In this document: piece after piece, positions 7,963 through 15,993 of the stretch
How positions within the stretch are numbered: position 1 is the first letter of the stretch
How the letters are laid out: each line of letters begins with the position of its first letter
Origin: JAEUSI01 sp036782915
GTDB taxonomy: Bacteria; Bacteroidota; Ignavibacteria; Tepidaquicellales; Tepidaquicellaceae
Length of the DNA: 40,985 bases
Direction of reading: 5' to 3'
NCBI GenBank assembly: GCA_036782915.1
Contig: DAIPYE010000005.1
Coordinates: forward strand, 1 to 40,985
Notes under the pieces: model-generated
The model's input: only the letters and a program-made list of their open reading frames with translations
Told to the model about the DNA's origin: nothing
Databases searched by the model: none
Translations under genes and position numbers: made by a program

Positions 7963-9948
7963 TTATACATCGAGATTTGCATACTTTGCATTTTCTTCTA
8001 TGAATTTTCTTCTCGGCTCTACTTCCTCTCCCATTAATACTCGGAAGATCTTATCAGCCGCAGCGGCATTTTCATTTGTAACAAGCACAATTGTCCTTGT
8101 TTCAGGATTCATTGTAGTTGCCCAAAGCTGTTCAGGATTCATTTCTCCCAGACCTTTAAATCTGGAGATTGCAATTCCTTTTCCGCTTGTCACAGCTTCT
8201 GTTCCGGCATTCTCTTCATTTTCTATAATTACAGGACTTTTGTCAGCTTTCATTGATTTTAAAATTTCTTCTCTGTCAGCTTCATCATAAGCATATAGTT
8301 CTGTTTTTCCTTTTTTGATCTTGTATAGTGGAGGCTGAGCTATGTATAATCTTTCTGTTTCAACTATCTCTCTCATGTGTCTGTAAAAAAACGTAAGCAG
8401 CAGTGTTCTGATATGTGAACCGTCAACGTCGGCGTCGCACATAAGGATTATTTTATCATATCTTATCTTCGCTTCATTGAATTCCTCAGAGCTTCCTATA
8501 CCCGCACCTATTGCTGTTATTATTGACCGGATCTCTTCATTTGCATAAATCTTCTCTTTTCTCGCTTTTTCAACATTCAGAATTTTTCCTCTAAGCGGAA
8601 GTATTGCCTGGAATCTTCTGTCTCTGCCCTGCTTTGCAGAACCTCCTGCTGAATCTCCTTCGACTAAATATAGTTCACACTGCGCGGGATCTTTTATCGA
8701 ACAGTCAGCAAGTTTTCCCGGAAGTCCACCGAGATCCAGAGCATTCTTTCTTCTTGTCAGATCCTTTGCTAAGCGGGCTGCAAGTCTTGCCTCTGCTGCG
8801 GTTATGCATTTTTCAATGATCTTTTTGGCAACAGACGGATTCTCTTCCAGATAATTTCCCAGACTTTCTCCCGTAATTGACTGAACAATTCCTTTTACTT
8901 CACTGTTGCCTAATTTTGTTTTAGTCTGCCCTTCGAATTGCGGCTCAGGTACTTTTATACTTATAACACATGTCAGACCTTCTCTGAAATCATCTCCTGT
9001 CAATGTGATCTTGTCATTCTTAATAAGATTATTTTTTGTAGCATAATTATTCAGAGTTCGTGTCAGCGCTGCCTTGAATCCTTCCAGATGCGTTCCGCCT
9101 TCGTGTGTGTTTATATTATTTACAAAAGTATAAGTGTTGTCATTGTAAGACTCATTATACTGAAACGCAACTTCCACCTGAACATTCTCCCTGTCTCCTG
9201 AAACAAAGATCGGCTTTCCGGAAATAGACTTTTCTGATTCATCCAGATATTTCACAAAATCTATTATGCCTCCTTTGAAATGAAACTCAACTTCCTTCCC
9301 TTTTTCTCTTTCATCTTTTACAATTATTGTAAGATCTTTATTGAGATAAGCCAGCTCTCTTAGCCTTTCTTCAATGGTCTCAAATTTGAACAAAGTGCTT
9401 TTGAAAATCTCACCGTCAGGATAAAAAGTTACCTTTGTTCCGGTTTTCTTTGCGCTGCCAATCACCTTTACCTTTGCTTCCGGAATTCCTCTTTTATACT
9501 TTTGATAATAAATTTTTCCGTCACGGACAATTTCAGCTTCAAGATATTCACTCAGTGCATTTACAACCGAAACACCCACCCCGTGTAAACCTCCGGATAC
9601 TTTATAACTGTCTCTGTTGAATTTTCCTCCGGCATTAAGTTGCGTCATTACAACTTCCAGAGCTGATATTTTTTCAGTAGGATGAATGTCCGTTGGAATC
9701 CCTCTACCGTTATCTGTAACTGTTATAGAACCGTTTTTATTAATTGTCAGAGTGATCTTATCGCAGTATCCGGCAAGCGCTTCATCGATCGCATTATCTA
9801 TAACTTCATATGCAAGATGATGTAAACCTCTTGTTGAGATATCACCAATATACATTGCAGGTCTTTTCCTAACGTGTTCAAGCCCTTTCAGTACCTGTAT
9901 ATCACCGGCGCCGTATTCCTGCTCTTTTTCGTCTTTGTTTTTTGCCAT
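7963..9948 (-). CDS. gyrB: DNA gyrase subunit B
   Basis: This is the ATPase/Toprim subunit of the type II topoisomerase that supercoils DNA. The GHKL ATPase domain shows EVIDNAIDEALAG, DNGRGIPTDIHP and GGLHGVGVSVVNALS. The transducer domain follows. The Toprim region has LVEGDSAGGSAKQGRDR with LPLRGKILNVEKA, then the metal-binding DADVDGSHIRTLLLTF, and the C-terminus carries the typical RFKGLGEMNPEQLW. At 661 residues it is of the short type, without the insertion seen in E. coli GyrB (804). The GyrB assignment over ParE is supported by the dnaN-recF-dciA-gyrB context and the RRKFIEENA C-terminus. It lies 17 bp from both dciA and uppP. Confidence 0.96.
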   Translation of the reverse strand: MAKNKDEKEQEYGAGDIQVLKGLEHVRKRPAMYIGDISTRGLHHLAYEVIDNAIDEALAGYCDKITLTINKNGSITVTDNGRGIPTDIHPTEKISALEVVMTQLNAGGKFNRDSYKVSGGLHGVGVSVVNALSEYLEAEIVRDGKIYYQKYKRGIPEAKVKVIGSAKKTGTKVTFYPDGEIFKSTLFKFETIEERLRELAYLNKDLTIIVKDEREKGKEVEFHFKGGIIDFVKYLDESEKSISGKPIFVSGDRENVQVEVAFQYNESYNDNTYTFVNNINTHEGGTHLEGFKAALTRTLNNYATKNNLIKNDKITLTGDDFREGLTCVISIKVPEPQFEGQTKTKLGNSEVKGIVQSITGESLGNYLEENPSVAKKIIEKCITAAEARLAARLAKDLTRRKNALDLGGLPGKLADCSIKDPAQCELYLVEGDSAGGSAKQGRDRRFQAILPLRGKILNVEKARKEKIYANEEIRSIITAIGAGIGSSEEFNEAKIRYDKIILMCDADVDGSHIRTLLLTFFYRHMREIVETERLYIAQPPLYKIKKGKTELYAYDEADREEILKSMKADKSPVIIENEENAGTEAVTSGKGIAISRFKGLGEMNPEQLWATTMNPETRTIVLVTNENAAAADKIFRVLMGEEVEPRRKFIEENAKYANLDV

Positions 9949-9965
9949 TATTATTTAAGTTTTTC

Positions 9966-10277
9966 TTATATAAAAATTATCTCTTTGATTATTTTCTTTT
10001 TCAGATTTTTATTCAGCTTTTCAATTATCTCTTCCTTCTTCATGGAAAGCTCATGTCTCCATGCGGCATTCTCTGCTTTTACAAGTAACTTATGTTTTCT
10101 TATTTCTACTGGCGTTGAATATTTTGAAATTGCCTCTCCTACACATTCCTTCCATACATTCAGGATCTGAAGTTCCTGCATCCTTGCATCAAGTCCGATG
10201 TAATTCATGAACGAATCCAGTTCACTTTTTAAACAAACTGTCTTATTGAACCGCGAACTTGTGTCTATGTTTTTCAT
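9966..10277 (-). CDS. dciA: DUF721/DciA-like protein (replicative helicase loader/operator)
   Basis: A small 103-residue protein whose ILNVWKECVGEAISKYSTP, LLVKAENAAWRHEL and KIIKEIIF segments correspond to the DUF721 core (the W-x-x-x-x-G-x-x-I and W-x-x-E-L pattern). DUF721 proteins of the DciA type interact with the replicative helicase DnaB in bacteria lacking DnaC/DnaI. The position between recF and gyrB is the classic place for this gene. It is 9 bp from recF and 17 bp from gyrB, so all are likely on one transcript. The helicase-loading role is family knowledge, not visible in the sequence. Confidence 0.85.
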   Translation of the reverse strand: MKNIDTSSRFNKTVCLKSELDSFMNYIGLDARMQELQILNVWKECVGEAISKYSTPVEIRKHKLLVKAENAAWRHELSMKKEEIIEKLNKNLKKKIIKEIIFI

Positions 10278-10286
10278 ATTTACATC

Positions 10287-11492
10287 TTAATTTACAACCT
10301 TGCCGTTTTCTATTCTGAATATTGAAATTTCATTTTCAGTATAAAATTCTCTCAGATTTTCTGTATAACTTTTATCGGTTGTTGTTAAAAATATCTGACC
10401 GTAATCTTTTAAATGTGAAATTATCTTTGAAACCCTGTTGTCATCCAGTTCTGACAATACATCATCCAGCAGCAATACAGGACTTGTGGATTTTTTATCC
10501 TTTAAATAATCATACTCAGAAAGTTTTAATGCCACAAGAAAGGTTTTATGCTCGCCCTGTGACGCAAAATATTTTATCTCAAATGAATCTTTAACTTTTG
10601 CATCTTCACCTTTTTCACCTTCGTTTTTATTTAATCTGAATATATAATCATCTCTCTGCGGTCCTGCTAAAGTCAATCCTCTTCTGACCTCATCTTCAAA
10701 CTTATTTTCAATGAAACTGCCTGCTCTTTCTTTTATATAACCTGCTTCAAAACTTTCAGACTGTGTATTAACTTCTCCTAAAATGTCCGAAAAATAATTT
10801 ATGTATCCTCTGTTATCCTGTGTAAGCAGAAATGAAAAATTTCTTTCAAAATAATTTCTGAATTCTCTGAGAAAATTTAATCTTTTAAATATGATCCGTG
10901 AAGAAACTTCTGTCAGTTTTTCATTGTAAGAGCTTAAAAGATTTTTCAGCTCTGAATAAGTGTATTTTTTAAACACTGTGTAATTTCTTAACAGGGAATT
11001 CTTCTGCTTCAGGATCCTGGCAAGGTCTTTAAGATGATCAAGATAAAGTCTGCTTGTCTGTGAAATTAAAATATCAAAGAACTTTCTTCTGTCTGAAGGA
11101 TTGCCGTATGTTATATTAAGATTCTTCGGTGATAAAAAAACCAGCGGATACCTGCCGAATATTTCAGATGAAAAAGCCGTCACTTTTTCTCTGTTGCGAT
11201 GAATCGATTTTGTCCTGGTATCTGAATTATAATTTATGACAATGCTGTCCCTGTTTTCAATGTCACTTTCAAATTCCGACTCTATAAAGAACTCACTGTT
11301 CTCAAATCTTATGCAGTCAGTTTCTGCGCTTCCCAGAAAACTCTTACCGAATGTTGTATATGATATTCCTTCAAGTATGTTTGTTTTTCCCTGTCCGTTG
11401 TTTCCGTAAATAAAATTAAACTTATTGCTGAATTCAAATTCCTCATTCTCATAGTTTCTGAAATTTTTCAAAACGATCTTTTTTAAAATCAT
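10287..11492 (-). CDS. recF: DNA replication and repair protein RecF
   Basis: An SMC/ABC-type ATPase that with RecO and RecR loads RecA on gapped DNA. Walker A is FIYGNNGQGKTNILEGI near residue 28. The RecF hallmark region AGPQRDDYIF follows near residue 283, the ABC signature is ASQGEHKTFLVALKLSE, and Walker B is VLLLDDVLSELDDNR. The 401 residues exceed the ~360 of typical RecF, with the excess in the central coiled-coil/arm region. The N-terminal LKNFRNYE is conserved, which fixes the ATG start. It lies 154 bp downstream of dnaN. Confidence 0.96.
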   Translation of the reverse strand: MILKKIVLKNFRNYENEEFEFSNKFNFIYGNNGQGKTNILEGISYTTFGKSFLGSAETDCIRFENSEFFIESEFESDIENRDSIVINYNSDTRTKSIHRNREKVTAFSSEIFGRYPLVFLSPKNLNITYGNPSDRRKFFDILISQTSRLYLDHLKDLARILKQKNSLLRNYTVFKKYTYSELKNLLSSYNEKLTEVSSRIIFKRLNFLREFRNYFERNFSFLLTQDNRGYINYFSDILGEVNTQSESFEAGYIKERAGSFIENKFEDEVRRGLTLAGPQRDDYIFRLNKNEGEKGEDAKVKDSFEIKYFASQGEHKTFLVALKLSEYDYLKDKKSTSPVLLLDDVLSELDDNRVSKIISHLKDYGQIFLTTTDKSYTENLREFYTENEISIFRIENGKVVN

Positions 11493-11646
11493 TGTAATTT
11501 TTTCGCTTAAACAAAAAATAAGGAATGCAGCTTTTCATAAAGCATAATTTTTAAATCTGATATGTGAATTATTTTTTCCGGAGTTGTTTCTGTAACAGGA
11601 TGTATTAAGCTGAATTTCAGCAGTAAGTGTTTTCAATAAATATTTA
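11493..11646. other. dnaN-recF spacer
   Basis: A 154-bp AT-rich gap with no ORF. It contains a perfect AT-only palindrome, AATAAATATTTATT (11635-11648), overlapping the dnaN stop. No DnaA-box-like nonamers were seen. Confidence 0.4.
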
Positions 11647-12786
11647 TTATCCAACCCGTACCGGCATTATTAATTCTATAAAATTCTCATTCGCAACCTG
11701 CTCGGAAGGTGTTGATATTGCTGCTTTAGAAGAACTTCCGAAACTGATGTTGATCTCTTCTGTTTCCATCTGAGATACAGCATCCAGTAAATATCCTGCG
11801 TTAAATGCTATTACAAAAGGTGTCTTGTCAAAATCCTCTGAGCCGGTATCGCTGACAAATGTACAGTCAATTGCTTCCTCTCCCTCTGACCCGATTTCGG
11901 GATTATCCGCTTTGATCTGAATCGAACTGTTGGTTATTTCCAGTTTCACACGCTTTGTGATCACATCAGAAAATATTAAAGCGCGTTTCAGTGAATTGGA
12001 AAAATCGTTTTTGCTGATCTTTAATTTCTTATCATTGTCTTTTGGTATTACATTCTCATAACTGGGGAAAGTATCATCTATTAATTTTGAAAAAATTTCT
12101 ACACCCGCAAATGAAATTTTAAGATCAACTTCATCAAATTCGATTGTCGTATCATCTCCGTTATTTATTCTTAATATTAGATTTCCTGTTTTAAGTGGAA
12201 TAATTATTTTTTCTTCAGCTTCGATCTGAGGTTTGAAATCATTTTTAATTAATTTTGCCAGTCTGAATCCGTCAGTTGCAACAAATTTCAGTTCAGTGTT
12301 ATTGACATCAAGCAAAACTCCGGCCATATTTCTTCTCAGTTCGTCAGTATTTACGGCGTGAATGGTTTTTGAAAGACACCTTCTCATCATTTGACCTTCG
12401 AGTTCAAGTTTATTCATACCGCTCTTCTCTTCCGGAACAGGAAAATCTTCAGCAGGCTCACCGCCCAGTGAATATTTACCGTTTGTAGTTTTTATTGAAA
12501 TTCTGTTTTTCTCGTTGACTTCTACTGTTAACGAAGCGGAAGATAATGTTCTTGATATATCCAGTAATCTTTTTGCGGGAATAGCAACTTTTCCGTCTTT
12601 TTTCCCTTCAACCTCCAGTGTAGTCCTGATAAATATCTCAAGATCAGATGCCAGTAATTTCAGTTCGTTTCCGGTAAGTTCAAATAAAATATTATCTAAG
12701 ATCGGAAGAGGTGATCGGGTGGGAATTACAGAGTTAAGTTTTGATAAAGAATCAACCAGCTTATCGCCTTTAACAGAAAATTTCAT
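11647..12786 (-). CDS. dnaN: DNA polymerase III beta subunit (sliding clamp)
   Basis: Encodes the ring-shaped processivity clamp of the replisome. The 379-residue length, the N-terminal LVDSLSKLNSVIPTRSPLPILDNILFE split across KLNSVIPTRSP and LPILDNILFE, GKVAIPAKRLLDISR, the LRRNMAGVLLD stretch, the FVATDGFRLAK motif and the C-terminal VELIMPVR-like ENFIELIMPVRVG are all typical. The chain divides into three equal clamp domains. It starts at ATG and is the first gene of the dnaN-recF-dciA-gyrB-uppP block. Upstream on the same strand is cysS, not dnaA. Confidence 0.96.
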   Translation of the reverse strand: MKFSVKGDKLVDSLSKLNSVIPTRSPLPILDNILFELTGNELKLLASDLEIFIRTTLEVEGKKDGKVAIPAKRLLDISRTLSSASLTVEVNEKNRISIKTTNGKYSLGGEPAEDFPVPEEKSGMNKLELEGQMMRRCLSKTIHAVNTDELRRNMAGVLLDVNNTELKFVATDGFRLAKLIKNDFKPQIEAEEKIIIPLKTGNLILRINNGDDTTIEFDEVDLKISFAGVEIFSKLIDDTFPSYENVIPKDNDKKLKISKNDFSNSLKRALIFSDVITKRVKLEITNSSIQIKADNPEIGSEGEEAIDCTFVSDTGSEDFDKTPFVIAFNAGYLLDAVSQMETEEINISFGSSSKAAISTPSEQVANENFIELIMPVRVG

Positions 12787-12956
12787 TTACGTTATGTTTT
12801 ATTCTTAAATTTATTGAAAAATACATATTTAATGTGCTATTTTCAATTCAATGCTTTCGCTGAATTGTCCTGAAAGGTCTTAAAAAACAGAATACTTTTG
12901 AAGATCTGATGAAGTGTAAAATTAATTGAAATGTTAATGTTGAGAGAATTAATCTA

Positions 12957-14396
12957 TTATAATTTTTTTATCTCAACACCTGATTTTGTATCAAGAATAT
13001 CAAATCCTTTTTCCCTGATCTCATTCCTTATTTCATCTGCTGATTTAAAATCTCTGTTCTTCTTTGCATCTTTTCTTTTTTCAATAAGCATTAAAACATC
13101 TTCCGGAATTTCAATCTCATTTTTTTCTTTTTCAATATTATTAAAGTTCAATCCGAATATTTTGTCAAAATTATATGCTAATTCTAATTTATCTTCTGCA
13201 TTCAATCCATCATCTTTTATCATATCCCACAAAACCGACATAGCTTCCGGCATATTAAGATCATCATTTATTTTATCCAGAAACTTCTTTTTATAATCTG
13301 TAATCATCCTTCGACTTTCGTCTTTCATCTCACGTTTTCCGTCTCCCGTCTCACGTCTTTCGTCTTCCGTCTTGCTTTTCAACCAAAGTATCTTGCCTTT
13401 TAAATTCTTGTAACCGCTTCTTGCAGCATCAAGCGCTTCAAAAGTAAACTTGATTTTTTTCTTATAATGCGCCATTAGCAGGAAATATCTGTAATCAAGA
13501 GGAGAGTATCCTTTGTCAATCAGTGTTTGCAGCGTAACAAAATTTCCGGTTGATTTGGACATTTTCTCACTGCCCATGTCAAGAAATTCACCGTGAAGCC
13601 AGTAATTTACATACTTCTCACCGTTGCACGCTTCAGACTGAGCGATCTCATTTGTATGATGGATCGGAATGTGGTCTATTCCGCCGCAGTGAATATCAAA
13701 ATGATTGCCAAGTAATGCCTTTGTCATTGCCGAACATTCAATATGCCATCCGGGAAAACCTAATCCCCATGGAGACTCCCACTCCAGCAGACGCTTCTCG
13801 TCTTTGGGAGAAAATTTCCATAAAGCAAAATCCGTAATATTTTTCTTTTCAGCGGAAAATTCAATTCTCGAACCTTCCTGTAAACCTTTTATATTCAATC
13901 TCGCAAGTTTTCCGTAATCAGGAAATTTCGAAGTGTCATAATAAACCCCGTCGCTGGTAATGTATGTAAAATCTTTTTTTTCAAGACATTTTATCAGTTC
14001 GATCTGCTCCGGAATATAATCAGTTGCAAGACTGTAAATATCCGGAGGAATGATATTCAGCCGTAAAATATCTTTTTTGAATACATCACTGTAATACTTT
14101 GTCACTTCCCATACAGTTTTGCCAAGGGACTTTGCGCTCAGCTCCATCTTATCCTCTCCTTCATCACTGTCGGAAACCAGATGACCGACATCAGTGATAT
14201 TCATGACATATTTTACTTCATAGCCGTTATATTTTAAAACTCTCAGTAAAATATCCTCAAAGAAAAATGAACGGAGATTTCCGATATGCATGTAATTATA
14301 TACAGTCGGTCCGCAACTGTACATTCGAACTTTTCCCGGTTCGATCGGTATGAATTCATCTTTACTTCTCGTTAATGTATTGTATATTTTAAGCAT
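12957..14396 (-). CDS. cysS: Cysteinyl-tRNA synthetase carrying a repeat-derived insertion
   Basis: This class I aminoacyl-tRNA synthetase charges tRNA-Cys. Cys28 in MYSCGPTVYN, Cys221 in WHIECSAM and the IHHTNEIAQSEA block supply the active-site zinc ligands. The ATP motifs are HIGN (residues 37-40) and KMSKS (residues 278-282, in GSEKMSKSTGNF). The 479-residue length is slightly over the norm. Residues 342-362 are a very charged stretch (K/R/E/D-rich) encoded entirely by nine degenerate 7-bp repeat units at 13312-13374; 63 bp keeps the frame. It falls in the linker before the C-terminal helical domain, where an insertion could be tolerated. The gene is 170 bp upstream of dnaN. Confidence 0.95.
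   Translation of the reverse strand: MLKIYNTLTRSKDEFIPIEPGKVRMYSCGPTVYNYMHIGNLRSFFFEDILLRVLKYNGYEVKYVMNITDVGHLVSDSDEGEDKMELSAKSLGKTVWEVTKYYSDVFKKDILRLNIIPPDIYSLATDYIPEQIELIKCLEKKDFTYITSDGVYYDTSKFPDYGKLARLNIKGLQEGSRIEFSAEKKNITDFALWKFSPKDEKRLLEWESPWGLGFPGWHIECSAMTKALLGNHFDIHCGGIDHIPIHHTNEIAQSEACNGEKYVNYWLHGEFLDMGSEKMSKSTGNFVTLQTLIDKGYSPLDYRYFLLMAHYKKKIKFTFEALDAARSGYKNLKGKILWLKSKTEDERRETGDGKREMKDESRRMITDYKKKFLDKINDDLNMPEAMSVLWDMIKDDGLNAEDKLELAYNFDKIFGLNFNNIEKEKNEIEIPEDVLMLIEKRKDAKKNRDFKSADEIRNEIREKGFDILDTKSGVEIKKL
13312..13374. repeat. Degenerate heptamer tandem repeat inside cysS (9 units, consensus CGTCTYN on plus)
   Basis: Read on the plus strand in 7-base steps from 13312: CGACTTT, CGTCTTT, CATCTCA, CGTTTTC, CGTCTCC, CGTCTCA, CGTCTTT, CGTCTTC, CGTCTTG. 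The 63 bp encode 21 residues of CysS in frame (residues 342-362). The same heptamer type recurs at 14437-14534. Confidence 0.85.
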
Positions 14397-14436
14397 ATTC
14401 TGTAAAATTTTTTTTTAATCTATTCATATTATTTTT

Positions 14437-14534
14437 CGTTTCACATTTTACATTTCACGTCTTACATCTACCATCAAGCGTCTAACGTATCACGTATTAC
14501 ATCTCCCGTCTAACCTTTAACATTTGACGTTTCA
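14437..14534. repeat. Degenerate heptamer tandem repeat, cysS-transporter spacer (about 14 units)
   Basis: In 7-base steps from 14437 the units read CGTTTCA, CATTTTA, CATTTCA, CGTCTTA, CATCTAC, CATCAAG, CGTCTAA, CGTATCA, CGTATTA, CATCTCC, CGTCTAA, CCTTTAA, CATTTGA, CGTTTCA. The consensus CRTYTNA is related to the repeat in cysS. It fills most of the spacer and supplies the stop codon and last several codons (around ETSNVKG) of the transporter at 14510. Confidence 0.8.
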
Positions 14535-15835
14535 ACATTCTTCGGTTTCGGTTTTGCATTCCATAAAAAAAGCATCAGTATTGCCCCGGCTGCCGCAAAT
14601 CCTATCATACTGGGACTCCAGGCTTCCCATCCGTAATTATCAAGAAGCCAGCCGACGCCTATACCTACTGCTGCGCCGCCCATATACTGCATTCCGTCAA
14701 ACATTCCCGTAGCAGTCGCTGCCGCCCGCTGACCACCGAAATCCATGGATGCTGTTCCTGATAACATTGAATGTACCATACTGATCCCAAGAGAATTAGT
14801 TATAAAAGCTATTATTATGAACGTGAGATCTTTTGACTGCCATATAACAGCTAATGAAGAAATTATTAACACATAGCCTATAAACGCTACCGGAGTTCTG
14901 CGTGAATTAAAAATCCAGTCGGAAGTATATCCCGCTATAAACGCTCCTGCAATTCCGGCAAGAACAACTCCCAATGCGCCTTTTTGAAATATAGGTGAAT
15001 CAAGAGCAAGTTTTTGATATTCCTGCATGTATCTTGGGAACCATTGTTCAAATCCGTGACGGACAAATCCTGTACAGAATTCTGCAACTGCAATTGTTAT
15101 TGCTATCGGATTTGAAATTACTTTTTTAAAAACATATTTAAAATTTATCTTTTCTGTGTCACCGCTTGTTGCATCATCTGTGTCAAGATGCCCCAGTCCT
15201 GCGTCTTCAGGAGTATTTTCTACATTTCTGTATGTCAGAAAAGACATAACTGCTACGATCATAGAAGGAATAAAAAACACCCATTGCCATGGGAGAACTG
15301 TAACGGCAAATCCGCCGATTATAAATATCAATGCTCTTCCGCTCTGAATCATCGATCCGAAAATCGCCGAGAAAACCCCGCGCTCACTGACCTTGAACCA
15401 TCCTGCATTTACTTTTATAAGGGACAATGCGCTGTATGACTGGAAATAGGAATTCATTGCCCAGACGCTTGTGAAATATGTGAGTAGTAAAGTTCCCGTT
15501 CCGAAAAAATTCAGATATGCCCCAAGCCCGAAAAGAAAATTAAATACAACTGTTCCTATGGAACCGATAAGCATTGCCTTCTTTCCGCCGATCCTGTCAA
15601 CCAACGGTCCGTTCAGCATTGCTGAAATACCGTAAATTGTCAGAGCAGCAGTGATGATCGCGCCGATCTGAGTCTTATCCCAGCCGTAAGTATCCGATAG
15701 TGATTTATTCGCAAAGGAAAGATTGTATCTTCCCATATACATTGCGGCATAAGTAAAACCAAGTGTTAGCCAGTTTATCGCTCTTCTTCTCCTGAATTCA
15801 GGGGAATACTGCTGGCGTTCAGCTTTTTTTATCAT
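14510..15835 (-). CDS. MFS transporter of the organophosphate:phosphate antiporter (GlpT/UhpT-like) type
   Basis: A 441-residue, twelve-segment inner-membrane transporter. The opening RRRAINWLTLGFTYAAMYMGRYNLSFA, here seen as NWLTLGFTYAAMYMGRYNLS, and the cytoplasmic loop LVDRIGGKKAMLIG match the organophosphate:phosphate antiporter family (GlpT, UhpT, UhpC), as do the VFSAIFGSMIQSG and FVRHGFEQWFPRYMQEY stretches. The substrate could be glycerol-3-phosphate, a hexose phosphate or another organophosphate; sequence alone does not decide. The last residues after PKPKN are encoded by heptamer repeat DNA, so the C-terminal tail is probably not functionally constrained. It is transcribed toward cysS. 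Confidence 0.85.
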   Translation of the reverse strand: MIKKAERQQYSPEFRRRRAINWLTLGFTYAAMYMGRYNLSFANKSLSDTYGWDKTQIGAIITAALTIYGISAMLNGPLVDRIGGKKAMLIGSIGTVVFNFLFGLGAYLNFFGTGTLLLTYFTSVWAMNSYFQSYSALSLIKVNAGWFKVSERGVFSAIFGSMIQSGRALIFIIGGFAVTVLPWQWVFFIPSMIVAVMSFLTYRNVENTPEDAGLGHLDTDDATSGDTEKINFKYVFKKVISNPIAITIAVAEFCTGFVRHGFEQWFPRYMQEYQKLALDSPIFQKGALGVVLAGIAGAFIAGYTSDWIFNSRRTPVAFIGYVLIISSLAVIWQSKDLTFIIIAFITNSLGISMVHSMLSGTASMDFGGQRAAATATGMFDGMQYMGGAAVGIGVGWLLDNYGWEAWSPSMIGFAAAGAILMLFLWNAKPKPKNVETSNVKG

Positions 15836-15993
15836 TTTTAAGAATTGGTAGAGAAGGGTATGTTTATAAAAATTTTTACAAACATAGATTTTAAATTACT
15901 TATTTGAAATATAGAAAAGCATAAGTGAAATTAATGAATAAAATAGTCCAATATGTTATTGAAAATAAATTTAAATTTAAATTAAAATATTCA

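Noticed and set aside
12787..12956. Replication origin next to dnaN
   Set aside because: No DnaA-box-like nonamers or AT-rich unwinding repeats were found in this gap, and dnaA is absent.
12931..13296. 121-codon plus-strand ORF
   Set aside because: It lies antisense within cysS, with a Ser/Phe-rich composition typical of the reverse reading of a Lys/Glu-rich gene.
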